Shown: positions 45,453-55,124 of the stretch, piece after piece
How positions within the stretch are numbered: position 1 is the first letter of the stretch
Layout: each line of letters begins with the position of its first letter
DNA from: an uncultured Lachnospiraceae bacterium
GTDB lineage: Bacteria > Bacillota > Clostridia > Lachnospirales > Lachnospiraceae
Assembly (NCBI GenBank): GCA_934376945.1
Contig: CAKRPI010000001.1
Coordinates: 1-64,000, forward strand
Direction of reading: 5' to 3'
Length of the DNA: 64,000 bases
Position numbers and translations under genes: made by a program
The notes under the pieces: model-generated
Database searches by the model: none
What the model was told of the DNA's origin: nothing
Seen by the model: only the letters and a program-made list of their open reading frames with translations

Positions 45453-46724
45453 ATGCAGAAAGTATATTCGGTCGGGCAGATCAATACGTATATCCGAAAT
45501 ATGTTTACGCAGGATTTTGTACTGAATCGTATCAGTATACGCGGTGAAGTCTCAAATCTTAAGTACCATACTTCAGGCCATATTTACTTTTCTCTGAAGG
45601 ATGCTTCCGGAACGATCGCGTGTGTGATGTTTGCCGGTATGCGCTCCGGTCTTACGTTTCGGCTGGCAAACGGGCAGCAGATCATATCAGATGGAAATAT
45701 AAACGTTTATGAGCGCGATGGAAAATATCAGCTGTATGTGTCACGCATCAGGCTGGATGGTGCCGGAGAGCTGTATGAACGTTTTCTGGCTTTGAAGGCA
45801 GAGCTTGAAGAAATGGGAATGTTTGCGCCGGAGTACAAAAAGGAGATTCCTGCCTTTGTACGCCGGCTTGGTGTTGTTACAGCACCGACGGGGGCGGCAA
45901 TCCGTGATATTATTAATATTGCGACACGCAGAAATCCGGGTATCCAGATTATTCTGTATCCGGCGCAGGTACAGGGGACGGGAGCATCAGAGAGCATTGC
46001 ACGCGGACTTCTTGCATTGGATGAGGAAAACTGTGATGTGATTATTGTCGGACGCGGAGGCGGTTCGATAGAAGACCTCTGGGCATTTAATGAAGAAGAA
46101 ACGGCTCGGGCTGTCTTTGCATGTCAGACACCGGTAATTTCTGCGGTGGGCCATGAAACAGATACGACGATTACCGATTATGTAGCGGATCTGCGTGCAC
46201 CTACGCCGTCGGCGGCGGCAGAGCTTGCTGTGACAGACGTCAGACAGATCTTGCAGCAGCTGGATATGGCAGGAGAGGAGCTGACACGCCGGATGCTCCG
46301 CATTGTGACGGCGAAGCGTCAGATTTTAAAGAAGGTGGAGCTGCGACAGAAGATGGAATGGATTTTAAAGGAAAAGCGGACGACTCTGCAGCAGTATCAG
46401 ATCCATCTGAGATATCTGGAGCCGCTGCAGCGCCTGCAGCAGCAAAGAAGACAGCTGACAGAGATGGAGGAACGCCTGCAGCGAAGCATGGAGCAGTGCA
46501 TCCGGCAGTACCGAAGCCGCCTCCGGCTGTATACAGAGCAGCTGAGGCGCTGTTCTCCTTTGGAAAAGCTGACACAGGGCTATGGCCTGATTACAGGAGC
46601 GGATGGTATTCGCATACACAGTGTATCGCAGGTAAAGGAAGGAGAAGTCCTGAATCTGTACGTATCGGATGGTAAGATCACGGTTCAGGTTTCGAAGATT
46701 GAACATCAGGCAGACAGGGAGTGA
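45453..46724 (+). CDS. xseA: exodeoxyribonuclease VII, large subunit
   Basis: The 423-residue catalytic subunit has an N-terminal OB fold (to about 100), then the nuclease core with VGRGGGSIEDLWAFNEE, ISAVGHETDTTITDYVADLRAPTPSAAAE, and a long coiled-coil part (about 270-370). It degrades single-stranded DNA together with XseB. First gene of the classic xseA-to-spoIVB block. Stop and xseB start are 4 bases apart. Confidence 0.95.
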   Translation: MQKVYSVGQINTYIRNMFTQDFVLNRISIRGEVSNLKYHTSGHIYFSLKDASGTIACVMFAGMRSGLTFRLANGQQIISDGNINVYERDGKYQLYVSRIRLDGAGELYERFLALKAELEEMGMFAPEYKKEIPAFVRRLGVVTAPTGAAIRDIINIATRRNPGIQIILYPAQVQGTGASESIARGLLALDEENCDVIIVGRGGGSIEDLWAFNEEETARAVFACQTPVISAVGHETDTTITDYVADLRAPTPSAAAELAVTDVRQILQQLDMAGEELTRRMLRIVTAKRQILKKVELRQKMEWILKEKRTTLQQYQIHLRYLEPLQRLQQQRRQLTEMEERLQRSMEQCIRQYRSRLRLYTEQLRRCSPLEKLTQGYGLITGADGIRIHSVSQVKEGEVLNLYVSDGKITVQVSKIEHQADRE

Positions 46725-46728
46725 TATT

Positions 46729-46962
46729 TTGGCGGGCAGAAAAAAAGCAGAAACACAGGAGAAGGAACCGACGCTGGAAGAATGCATGCAGGAACTGGAC
46801 GGGATCCTGAAAGCACTGGACGGTGAGGAGATTTCGCTGGAGGATTCTTTTGCAATGTATCAGAAGGGTATGGCACTTCTGAAAAGCTGCAACGAAAAAA
46901 TAGATACGGTAGAAAAAAAGATTCTGATCATGAATGGGGATGGCGGTCTTGATGAATTTTAA
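46729..46962 (+). CDS. xseB: exodeoxyribonuclease VII, small subunit
   Basis: The 77-residue helical protein has the family pattern LEECMQELDGILKALDGEEISLEDSFAMYQKGMALLKSCNEKI. The start is TTG, with AGGGAG 7 bases upstream; no better start exists. Its end overlaps the ispA start. Confidence 0.92.
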   Translation: MAGRKKAETQEKEPTLEECMQELDGILKALDGEEISLEDSFAMYQKGMALLKSCNEKIDTVEKKILIMNGDGGLDEF

Positions 46963-47839
46963 TGATGAGATGAAAAAAAGAGTCACAGAAATAAAGAGTA
47001 TTATAGAACGGAATCTTCCGGAAGAAGAAGGGTTTCAGCGGACGCTTCTGGAAGCAGTCAATTACAGTATGCTGGTAGGCGGAAAAAAGCTGCGTCCGCT
47101 TCTGATGCAGCAGACGTTTGTCATGTTCGGCGGAAAATCAAAGGCGATCGGACCTTTTATGACAGCGATCGAAATGATTCATACGCATTCTCTGATTCAT
47201 GACGATCTTCCGGCGATGGACAATGATGAATACCGCAGAGGAAAGAAAACAACACACGTTCTGTATGGAGAAGCAATGGCGATTCTTGCAGGTGATGCGC
47301 TTTTGAATCTGGCTTATGAAACCGCGGCAGATGCATTTGAACTCGAGCCGGGAAATCCGGCAGTCGGTAAAGCTTTTAAAATACTGGCGGCGAAAACAGG
47401 AATTTACGGAATGATCGGCGGCCAGTCGGTGGATGTGGAATATGAAGGGAAGCCGCTGACAGAAGAACAGCTTTGTTTTATTTACCGGTTGAAGACGAGT
47501 GCTCTGATTGAAGCATCCATGATGATTGGCGCTGTTCTTGCAGGTGCATCTGCGGCGGATGTAGAGAAGATTGAACAGATTGCACGGAAGGTTGGAATGG
47601 CATTTCAGATTCAGGACGACATTCTTGATGTGATCGGAGATGCAGATACGCTTGGAAAAGCGACAAAAAGCGACGAGAAAAATAATAAAACGACGTACGT
47701 TTCGGTAAAGGGATTAAAGCAGGCACAGCAGGATGTGGCGGAGTATTCGAAAGAGGCAGTAAGGCTTCTGTCAGAGCTTCCGTGTGAGAATGAGTTCCTT
47801 AAAGAGCTGATTCTCAACCTGATTCACCGCAACGCATGA
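46952..47839 (+). CDS. ispA: farnesyl/geranyl diphosphate synthase
   Basis: The 295-residue trans-polyprenyl synthase makes farnesyl diphosphate from IPP and DMAPP. The two Asp-rich motifs are DDLPAMDNDEYRRG and QDDILDVIGD; GGKKLRP is intact. The start is ambiguous: ATGs at 46934, 46940 and 46952 are all open inside xseB and lack a clean ribosome site. I chose 46952 as the least overlapping. Confidence 0.93.
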   Translation: MNFNDEMKKRVTEIKSIIERNLPEEEGFQRTLLEAVNYSMLVGGKKLRPLLMQQTFVMFGGKSKAIGPFMTAIEMIHTHSLIHDDLPAMDNDEYRRGKKTTHVLYGEAMAILAGDALLNLAYETAADAFELEPGNPAVGKAFKILAAKTGIYGMIGGQSVDVEYEGKPLTEEQLCFIYRLKTSALIEASMMIGAVLAGASAADVEKIEQIARKVGMAFQIQDDILDVIGDADTLGKATKSDEKNNKTTYVSVKGLKQAQQDVAEYSKEAVRLLSELPCENEFLKELILNLIHRNA

Positions 47840-47845
47840 GGAAAG

Positions 47846-49717
47846 GTGGCGTTTACACTGTTAGAGCAGATTGAAAAGGTAAACGATATCAAAAAAATCG
47901 ACAGGGAAGATCTGCCGCAGCTGGCACAGGAGATCCGGGAGTTTCTGGTTGAAAAGATCAGTACGAACGGGGGACATCTGGCGTCTAATTTAGGCGTTGT
48001 GGAATTGACGATGGCACTGCATCTGGCACTGAATCTGCCGGAGGACCGACTGATCTGGGATGTCGGACATCAGTCTTACACGCATAAAATTCTGACCGGG
48101 CGCAAGGATGGGTTTGACCAGATGCGCAAATATGGCGGAATGAGCGGTTTCCCGAAGCGGAAAGAAAGCGATTGTGATGCATTTGATACGGGGCACAGTT
48201 CGACCTCGATTTCAGCTGGGCTTGGTTATGTGAAGGCACGCGATCTTCAGGGCGAAAATTATACGGTGGTGTCGGTAATCGGAGACGGTGCGCTGACCGG
48301 CGGGATGGCTTATGAAGCCTTAAATAATGCTTCTCAGCTGAAAACAAATTTTATTATTGTATTGAATGACAATAATATGTCTATTTCTGAAAATGTCGGA
48401 GGAATTTCCACTTATCTGAGCAACATCCGGACCGATCGTTCCTATACAGATCTGAAAAGCGGAGTGGAACAAACCTTAAATAAGATCCCGCTGTACGGGG
48501 ACCGGCTTGTAAAGGGGATTCGTTCCACTAAGCAGGGGCTGAAGCAGTTTCTGGTTCCGGGGATGTTTTTCGAGGAAATGGGAATCAAGTACTTAGGGCC
48601 GGTGGACGGTCATAACATCAGTCAGCTTATGCGTGTATTGCGCGATGCAAGGCGTGTGGAAGGCGCGGTGATCGTTCATGTGGTAACCAAAAAAGGAAAG
48701 GGATTTGGCCCTGCGGAGCGGATGCCGTCGAGATTTCATGGCGCGGAACCATTTGATCCGCAGACCGGACTTCCGTGTGCACGTCGGAAAAAGGCTTCCT
48801 ATACGGATGTATTTTCAACTGTAATGTGTAAGATGGGAATGCGTGAGCCGAAGCTTGTGGCAATTACAGCGGCCATGCCGGACGGCACCGGCCTGAAGCG
48901 TTTTCGCAATATGTACCGGGATCGTTTCTTTGATGTCGGGATTGCGGAGGAGCATGCGGTTACATTTGCAGCCGGACTTGCAGCCGGAGGAATGAAGCCG
49001 GTAGTGGCTGTTTATTCATCGTTTTTACAAAGGGCTTATGATCAGGTGATCCATGATGTCTGTATTCAGAATCTGCCGGTTGTTTTTGCTGTGGACAGGG
49101 CCGGACTTGTCGGAAGTGATGGAGAAACGCATCAGGGGATTTTTGACCTTTCTTATTTGTCAGGGATTCCAAACATGTGCTTAATGGCGCCGAAGAATAA
49201 GTGGGAGCTGGCAGATATGCTGAAATTTGCGATTGCTTATGAGGGGCCGATTGCGCTGCGCTATCCGCGCGGAGAGGCGTATGACGGTCTGCAGTCGTTC
49301 CGGGCGCCGATCGTATTCGGAAAGAGTGAAATTTTATATGACGAGTGTTCGCTTGCGCTGGTGGCAGTCGGAAGCATGGTAAAAACAGCGATTCAGGTAC
49401 GTGAGCTGTTAAAGGAGATCGGTTATAGCTGTACAGTGGTCAATGCGCGGTTTGTCAAACCGGTGGACGAAGCTATGCTGTCTTATCTTGCACGGGATCA
49501 TTCGATGATCGTGACGATGGAGGAAAACGTTAAAAACGGCGGTTTTGGCGAAAAGGTACTGGAATATTATAATGAAACAGGGGAGAAGGTGCGTGTACTG
49601 CAGATTGCACTTCCCGATGATTATATTGAGCATGGAAATGTTGATCTGCTCAAAAAGGAGACCTGCATCGATGCAGAGTCTGTGTTTAAAAGGATTGTTG
49701 CCGGATATCAGGCATAA
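47846..49717 (+). CDS. dxs: 1-deoxy-D-xylulose-5-phosphate synthase
   Basis: The 623-residue thiamine-diphosphate enzyme starts the MEP isoprenoid pathway from pyruvate and glyceraldehyde 3-phosphate. Seen: HLASNLGVVELTMALH, WDVGHQSYTHKILTGR, GDGALTGGMAYEALNNA (ThDP), and DVGIAEEHAVTFAAGLA. The start is GTG with GAGG only 4 bases away, a tight spacing. It follows ispA by 6 bases, so the two isoprenoid genes are coupled. Confidence 0.95.
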   Translation: MAFTLLEQIEKVNDIKKIDREDLPQLAQEIREFLVEKISTNGGHLASNLGVVELTMALHLALNLPEDRLIWDVGHQSYTHKILTGRKDGFDQMRKYGGMSGFPKRKESDCDAFDTGHSSTSISAGLGYVKARDLQGENYTVVSVIGDGALTGGMAYEALNNASQLKTNFIIVLNDNNMSISENVGGISTYLSNIRTDRSYTDLKSGVEQTLNKIPLYGDRLVKGIRSTKQGLKQFLVPGMFFEEMGIKYLGPVDGHNISQLMRVLRDARRVEGAVIVHVVTKKGKGFGPAERMPSRFHGAEPFDPQTGLPCARRKKASYTDVFSTVMCKMGMREPKLVAITAAMPDGTGLKRFRNMYRDRFFDVGIAEEHAVTFAAGLAAGGMKPVVAVYSSFLQRAYDQVIHDVCIQNLPVVFAVDRAGLVGSDGETHQGIFDLSYLSGIPNMCLMAPKNKWELADMLKFAIAYEGPIALRYPRGEAYDGLQSFRAPIVFGKSEILYDECSLALVAVGSMVKTAIQVRELLKEIGYSCTVVNARFVKPVDEAMLSYLARDHSMIVTMEENVKNGGFGEKVLEYYNETGEKVRVLQIALPDDYIEHGNVDLLKKETCIDAESVFKRIVAGYQA

Positions 49718-49755
49718 AGACAGAAACGAAAAATGAACAGGAACAGGAGTTTGAT

Positions 49756-50580
49756 ATGAAGGAACGTTTGGATGTTCTGTTGGTGAGTCAGGGACTTGCC
49801 GCATCGAGGGAGAAGGCCAAGGCGGTCATTATGGCCGGAAACGTGCTGGTAAACGGTCAGAGGGAAGATAAAGCCGGAACCATGATCGATGTAAAAGCAG
49901 AAATTACAGTAAAAGGCAGCCAGTTGAAGTACGTCAGCCGTGGTGGGCTGAAGCTGGAAAAGGCGATGAGTCATTTCAATCTGACACTGGCTGGAAAGGT
50001 ATGTATGGATGTTGGGGCATCGACCGGAGGCTTTACGGACTGTATGCTGCAAAACGGTGCGGTAAAGGTCTATTCGGTGGATGTCGGACATGGACAGCTG
50101 GACTGGGGACTGAGAAATGACGAACGTGTTGTCTGTATGGAAAAAACGAATATTCGTTATGTAGTGCCGGAGGATATTGCAGAACCGCCAGCGTTCGTAT
50201 CGATTGATGTTTCTTTTATTTCATTGACAAAGGTGCTTCTTCCGGTACGGAATCTGATGACAGAGGATGGAGAGATTGTCTGCCTGATCAAACCGCAGTT
50301 TGAGGCGGGGCGTGAGAAGGTCGGAAAAAAGGGTGTGGTACGTGATCCGAAGGTACATGAAGAAGTGATTCACAAAGTGATCGACTATGCCGCAGAAATC
50401 GGGCTTGAAAGTCTGGATCTGGAATTTTCTCCGATCAAAGGGCCGGAAGGAAACATTGAGTATCTGCTGCATCTGAAAAAGAAGGGCAGTATGGAGGAAA
50501 TTGGTCCGTTTGCATTTTGTGTGGAGAAGGTTGTGGAAGAGGCACATAAAACACTGGATACCAAATCAGAACAGAAATAA
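49756..50580 (+). CDS. tlyA: TlyA family rRNA methyltransferase
   Basis: The 274-residue protein has an N-terminal S4 RNA-binding domain (RLDVLLVSQGLAASREKAKAVIMAGNVLVNG) and an FtsJ-type methyltransferase domain with MDVGASTGGFTDCML for SAM binding. TlyA proteins 2'-O-methylate cytidines in rRNA. Position between dxs and nadK is standard for Clostridia. Confidence 0.92.
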   Translation: MKERLDVLLVSQGLAASREKAKAVIMAGNVLVNGQREDKAGTMIDVKAEITVKGSQLKYVSRGGLKLEKAMSHFNLTLAGKVCMDVGASTGGFTDCMLQNGAVKVYSVDVGHGQLDWGLRNDERVVCMEKTNIRYVVPEDIAEPPAFVSIDVSFISLTKVLLPVRNLMTEDGEIVCLIKPQFEAGREKVGKKGVVRDPKVHEEVIHKVIDYAAEIGLESLDLEFSPIKGPEGNIEYLLHLKKKGSMEEIGPFAFCVEKVVEEAHKTLDTKSEQK

Positions 50581-50634
50581 TCGTTCAACCGCCTTACAAT
50601 TTGGCTGGTGCTGAACAGTAAAAATGGAGTGAAA

Positions 50635-51495
50635 ATGAACACCTTTTATATTATAACAAATTATCAGAAGGATCCGGAGATGAATACAGCGCATGAAATT
50701 CAGGAGTATCTGGAGTCCAGGGGAAAGACGTGTTATATTCAGCAAAGGGAAGAGGAAGATCCGCAGGGCAGATATCGTTACACCGATGCACAGCGTGTTC
50801 CTGATGATGTAGAATGTGTTCTGGTGCTTGGAGGCGATGGGACGCTTCTGCAGGCGGCACGGGATCTGGTTGATCGCTGTGTGCCTTTGCTTGGTATCAA
50901 TATGGGGACGCTTGGATATCTGGCTGAGATTGACCGGAAAAATATTTTTCCGGCACTGGATAAGCTGATTGATGGAGAATACACAGTGGAGCATCGGATG
51001 ATGCTGACAGGAACTGCTTTTCATCAAACTCGCAGAATGCTTGCGGATATTGCGCTCAATGACATTGTGATCAGCCGGAATGGCCGTTTGCGTGTTGTGG
51101 ATTTTAATGTGTTTGTCGATGGGGAATTTCTCAGTTCGTTTACTGCTGATGGAATTATCGTTTCAACGCCGACCGGGTCTACCGGATATAATTTATCTGT
51201 CGGCGGGCCGATTGTTGCGCCGGTGGCTTCTCTGATTCTGGTGACTGCGATTGCACCGCATACACTTAACTCCAGACCGATTGTATTGCCGGATTTTGTG
51301 GAGATCACGATTGAGATCGGAACGAATCATGGAACGGATATCGATGGAGCAGAGGCAACCTTTGACGGAGATACATCGGTTAAGCTGAATTCGGGAGACA
51401 GGATTGTGATCACACGTTCCAAACGGGAAGCATTGATGGTGAAAACAAAAAACACCAGCTTTCTTGAAATTTTGAGAGAAAAAATGAGCAGATAG
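50635..51495 (+). CDS. nadK: NAD kinase
   Basis: The 286-residue enzyme phosphorylates NAD to NADP. The motifs VLGGDGTLLQAARD, LGINMGTLGYLAEID, and PTGSTGYNLSVGGPIV are intact. The ATG at 50635 has GGAG 7 bases upstream. Confidence 0.94.
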   Translation: MNTFYIITNYQKDPEMNTAHEIQEYLESRGKTCYIQQREEEDPQGRYRYTDAQRVPDDVECVLVLGGDGTLLQAARDLVDRCVPLLGINMGTLGYLAEIDRKNIFPALDKLIDGEYTVEHRMMLTGTAFHQTRRMLADIALNDIVISRNGRLRVVDFNVFVDGEFLSSFTADGIIVSTPTGSTGYNLSVGGPIVAPVASLILVTAIAPHTLNSRPIVLPDFVEITIEIGTNHGTDIDGAEATFDGDTSVKLNSGDRIVITRSKREALMVKTKNTSFLEILREKMSR

Positions 51496-51515
51496 CAGCA
51501 GAAAGGAGATACAAA

Positions 51516-51971
51516 ATGAAAATCGGCAGACAGGCAAGAATTGTGGATCTGATCGGAAAGTATGATATAGAGACGCAGGAGGAGCTGGCGGATTATCTGA
51601 AAAAAGAGGGCTATCAGGTTACGCAGGCAACAATCTCCAGAGATATACGGGAACTGAAGCTGACCAAGATCGCCACGAACGACGGACGTCAGAAGTATGC
51701 GCTGATGCAGCCGCATGGAGCCGGAATGAATGAAAAGTATCTCCGGGTACTCAAGGATGGCTTTATATCGATGGATATGGCACAGAATATTCTTGTGATC
51801 AAGACAGTATCAGGGATGGCGATGGCAGTAGCGGCTGCGATCGATGCGATGCACTGGTCAGAGGTGGCTGGGTGTATTGCCGGAGACGATACGATCATGT
51901 GTGCGATTCGCAGCACAGAGGATACTCTGCGGGTGATGGATAAAATCAGCAGGATTGTGGGAAGACAGTAA
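51516..51971 (+). CDS. argR: arginine repressor
   Basis: The 151-residue protein has an N-terminal winged helix (VDLIGKYDIETQEELADYLKKEGYQVTQATISRDIRELKL) and a C-terminal arginine-binding and hexamerisation domain with GCIAGDDTIMCAIRS. It binds ARG boxes when arginine is present. AAAGGAG precedes the ATG. No arginine genes are in the window; its place before recN is conserved in Firmicutes. Confidence 0.94.
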   Translation: MKIGRQARIVDLIGKYDIETQEELADYLKKEGYQVTQATISRDIRELKLTKIATNDGRQKYALMQPHGAGMNEKYLRVLKDGFISMDMAQNILVIKTVSGMAMAVAAAIDAMHWSEVAGCIAGDDTIMCAIRSTEDTLRVMDKISRIVGRQ

Positions 51972-52002
51972 GTGAGCGGCTGGGGAGAGTGCAGGAAAAC
52001 AG

Positions 52003-53700
52003 ATGTTAGTTAGTTTACATGTGAAAAACATGGCATTGATAAAAGAAGTAGAGGTTGAATTCGGCAGAGGATTGAACATCATGACCGGAGAGACGGGTGC
52101 CGGAAAATCAATCGTGATCGGAGCGGTCAACATTGCACTTGGTACCGGAAATTTTCGTGATTATGTTCCGGAGGATGCAGACTATGCTTTGGTAGAGCTT
52201 GTGTTTGTGACGGATAATCCTGCGGTTCGACGAAAAATGGTGGCACAGGAGCTGCCGTTCGAAGACGGAGAGATTATCATTACAAGAAGATATCGTGCCG
52301 GCCGTTCGTCCAGTAAAATTAACGGAGAAACGGTTTCGGTTTCTTTTGTGCGGGAGCTTGCCGCAGAGCTGATTGATATTCACGGTCAGCATGAGCATCA
52401 GTCACTTCTGTATGAAAAAAATCATCTTACTATTCTGGATGAATTTGCGCATGAGGAATTGGGAGATCGTCTTATCCGATGTCGTGAGCTGCATCGCAGC
52501 TATCAGAAATGCCGCAGAAAATGGCAGGATGCACTGGCAGATGAGAGCCAGAGAGCAAAGGAACTGGATTTTCTGCAGTTTGAGCTTCAGGAGATTGAGG
52601 CGGCAAACTTAAGAGACGGTGAGGATGAAGAACTGGAAAACAGCTACCGTCTGATGGCAAACGGGCAGAAGATCATGGAGGCGCTTTCTGAGACAGGAAC
52701 ACTGACCGGAGCAAATGGCTGCGCAGGAGCAGGAGATGAAATCGGACATGCTGTGCGTGCACTTGCATCCGTAAAAGCCTATGATACCGGGCTTTCTGAG
52801 CTTGGTGCTTCCCTTGAGGAAATAGAGGCGCTGCTCAATGATTTTAACCGAAGCCTGTCCGGCTATATGGATGAATTTACATTTGATGCGCAGGCAATGA
52901 AGGAGACAGAAGAGCGTCTGGATCTTTTGAATCGTTTAAAGACAAAATATGGAAATACAATTCGGGAAATTCTTGAATTTGCGGAAGAAAAGAGACAGCG
53001 GATGGATGTGCTGATGAATTATGAATCATACATTGAAGAGCTGCAAAGAGAGTATGACCGGAAAAAGAAAGAATTTCTGGCGATTACGGATGAAATTTCA
53101 CAGATTCGTAAAGAATATGCAAAGAAACTTGCCGATCAGATTGTGGCAGCGCTTGTGGATTTGAATTTTCTGGATGTGCGATTTGAAATTTCTTTTAAAG
53201 AGCTTGCTGAGCCAAATGAAAATGGGAGAGATGAGGTATGCTTTATGATCTCAACGAATCCGGGACTTCCGCTCAGACCGCTTGCAAGCGTAGCATCAGG
53301 AGGCGAACTGTCGCGAATCATGCTGGCAATCAAGGCAGTCATGGCAGATAAGGATGCTGTAGAGACACTTATTTTTGATGAGATTGATACCGGAATCAGC
53401 GGACGTACTGCTTCAAAGGTATCCGAGAAAATGGCCGTGATTGCAAAGAATCATCAGCTGCTGTGTATCACACATCTGGCGCAGATAGCTGCAATGGCAG
53501 ATCATCATTATATTATCGAAAAAAAACCGGCAAACAGCAAAACAGTTACGAATATCGGGCTTCTCTCCGAAGAGGAAAGTATTTTGGAGCTTGCAAGAAT
53601 TTTGGGAGGAGCACGGATTACGGATACAGTGATCGAGAGTGCGCGTGAAATGAAGGCGCTGGCAGAAAACGTCAAAAAAACGGATTCATGTTCGAAGTGA
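52003..53700 (+). CDS. recN: DNA repair protein RecN
   Basis: The 565-residue SMC-like ATPase acts early at double-strand breaks. Walker A is GETGAGKSIVIGA at about residues 29-41, a coiled coil spans about 160-370, and the C-terminal half carries ASGGELSRIMLAIK and TLIFDEIDTGISG. Length is typical. No unusual features seen. Confidence 0.95.
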   Translation: MLVSLHVKNMALIKEVEVEFGRGLNIMTGETGAGKSIVIGAVNIALGTGNFRDYVPEDADYALVELVFVTDNPAVRRKMVAQELPFEDGEIIITRRYRAGRSSSKINGETVSVSFVRELAAELIDIHGQHEHQSLLYEKNHLTILDEFAHEELGDRLIRCRELHRSYQKCRRKWQDALADESQRAKELDFLQFELQEIEAANLRDGEDEELENSYRLMANGQKIMEALSETGTLTGANGCAGAGDEIGHAVRALASVKAYDTGLSELGASLEEIEALLNDFNRSLSGYMDEFTFDAQAMKETEERLDLLNRLKTKYGNTIREILEFAEEKRQRMDVLMNYESYIEELQREYDRKKKEFLAITDEISQIRKEYAKKLADQIVAALVDLNFLDVRFEISFKELAEPNENGRDEVCFMISTNPGLPLRPLASVASGGELSRIMLAIKAVMADKDAVETLIFDEIDTGISGRTASKVSEKMAVIAKNHQLLCITHLAQIAAMADHHYIIEKKPANSKTVTNIGLLSEEESILELARILGGARITDTVIESAREMKALAENVKKTDSCSK

Positions 53701-53776
53701 AAAAAATATCAGAATGAAAGAACTGGCAGAAAAAACAAAAACATACTAGGTTGGAATGAGTCTGATTCCACATACT

Positions 53777-53806
53777 GAAAGCAGAGACGAAAGTGCTCTG
53801 CTTTTT
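53777..53806 (+). terminator. terminator after recN
   Basis: The 9-bp arms AAAGCAGAG (53778-53786) and CTCTGCTTT (53796-53804) are followed by a T run. spoIVB therefore probably has its own promoter; the -10-like CATACTA at 53742-53748 resembles forespore sigma -10 elements, but no matching -35 at correct spacing was found. Confidence 0.7.
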
Positions 53807-53893
53807 CTGTGTGTAAATTTTGTCAGAGCTTAGGCCTGCCGGTTCTGGCACTGACAGAGGAAGTGGCAGGCAGACGAAAGAGAGGTGCAAAGG

Positions 53894-55105
53894 ATGAATG
53901 TAAGGAAAAAGTACAGGATTTTTGTGTGTATTTTACTGGTGGTGTTTCTTTCACTGTTGACAGAGGTCAGCCTGACTGCGCTCAGACATCGGATTCCGGA
54001 TGAGATGACGGTAAGGAAAAAAGGAGAGGTTCCGGCTTTTTTTTCCGGGCTGCTTGGAAGCTGGGTAGAAACAAGGGTGGAGAACTGGAACGGAAATTTC
54101 GGTACGGACGGAGAACAGTATGATATTCTGTATTCACTGTTCGGCAGGATTCCGCTGAAAACTGCGAGTGCCAGAGTGGTAAAGACAAGAAGTGTCTATG
54201 CCGGTGGGATGCCGGTTGGAATTTATCTGGATACGAAGGGAGTTTATGTTGTAGACACAGGAAAAATACGAACTTTGGCAGGTGGCAGCTGCTGTCCGGC
54301 AGAAGAAGAGATAAAAAGAGGGGATTACATTGAGAGCGTCAATGGAAAAGAGATCACGACGAAAGAAGAGTTGGTGGAGTGCATCAGTGCATCAGGAGGA
54401 AATGCAGTTGATCTGAGAGTCCGTCGGAAGGATCAGGAGGTTTCTTGTACTGTCCTGCCGGTAGAGGATGAGAGCGGGACGTACCGTGCCGGAATCTGGG
54501 TACGCAATAATACACAGGGAATAGGAACCCTGACGTATGTGGATGAGGAGGGACGTTTCGGAGCACTTGGACACGGAATCAGCGACATTGATACAGGCGA
54601 GCTTTTGGAGGTGACAGGAGGTGTATTGTATGATGCAGATGTGCTCTCGGTCGTGAAAGGGACGCAGGGCACACCAGGAGAGCTTTCCGGTGTAATTCAT
54701 TATAAGGAGGGGTATCGGATCGGCGTGATCGAGGAAAATAATAGCAATGGACTTTATGGTACGATTTCCGGATTTCCGCTGTTGGCAGAGCATCTTACAA
54801 AATATGAAACGGCAAACCGTCAGGAAGTAAAGGCGGGAAAGGCATCCATTCTCTGTTTTGCAGGTGGAAGTGCCAAAGCCTTTGAAATTGAGATTGAGGA
54901 GCTTCGGATGAATGAGAAAAATATTAACAAGGGAATGGTGCTTCGTGTCACCGATCCGGAGCTGCTGGAACTTACCGGCGGAATCGTCCAGGGTATGAGT
55001 GGCTCGCCGATCCTTCAGAATGGCCGGATCGTCGGAGCCGTTACGCACGTGTTTGTGAACGATCCGAAAAAGGGATATGGGATATTTATTGAGGATATGA
55101 TTTAA
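53894..55105 (+). CDS. spoIVB: SpoIVB serine peptidase
   Basis: The 403-residue forespore protease signals across the spore membranes to activate pro-sigma-K processing. Order: membrane anchor (about 8-30), PDZ domain (about 105-185), S55 peptidase domain with His in FGALGHGISD and the nucleophile in GIVQGMSGSPILQNGRIVGAVTHVF. The ATG at 53894 has AGAGGTG 8 bases upstream. In most Clostridia spo0A follows directly; here the next gene is an unrelated one on the other strand. Confidence 0.94.
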   Translation: MNVRKKYRIFVCILLVVFLSLLTEVSLTALRHRIPDEMTVRKKGEVPAFFSGLLGSWVETRVENWNGNFGTDGEQYDILYSLFGRIPLKTASARVVKTRSVYAGGMPVGIYLDTKGVYVVDTGKIRTLAGGSCCPAEEEIKRGDYIESVNGKEITTKEELVECISASGGNAVDLRVRRKDQEVSCTVLPVEDESGTYRAGIWVRNNTQGIGTLTYVDEEGRFGALGHGISDIDTGELLEVTGGVLYDADVLSVVKGTQGTPGELSGVIHYKEGYRIGVIEENNSNGLYGTISGFPLLAEHLTKYETANRQEVKAGKASILCFAGGSAKAFEIEIEELRMNEKNINKGMVLRVTDPELLELTGGIVQGMSGSPILQNGRIVGAVTHVFVNDPKKGYGIFIEDMI

Positions 55106-55124
55106 GACAGGCAAGGCAGAAACT

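Noticed and set aside
46358-46675. Ala/Pro-rich 105-residue frame inside xseA
   Set aside because: It overlaps the coiled-coil part of xseA in another frame; the composition reflects GCAGC-rich codons.
53742-53776. Sigma-G or sigma-F promoter for spoIVB based on CATACTA
   Set aside because: The -10-like box is good but the only -35-like GAATG is 25 bases away, outside the allowed spacing.
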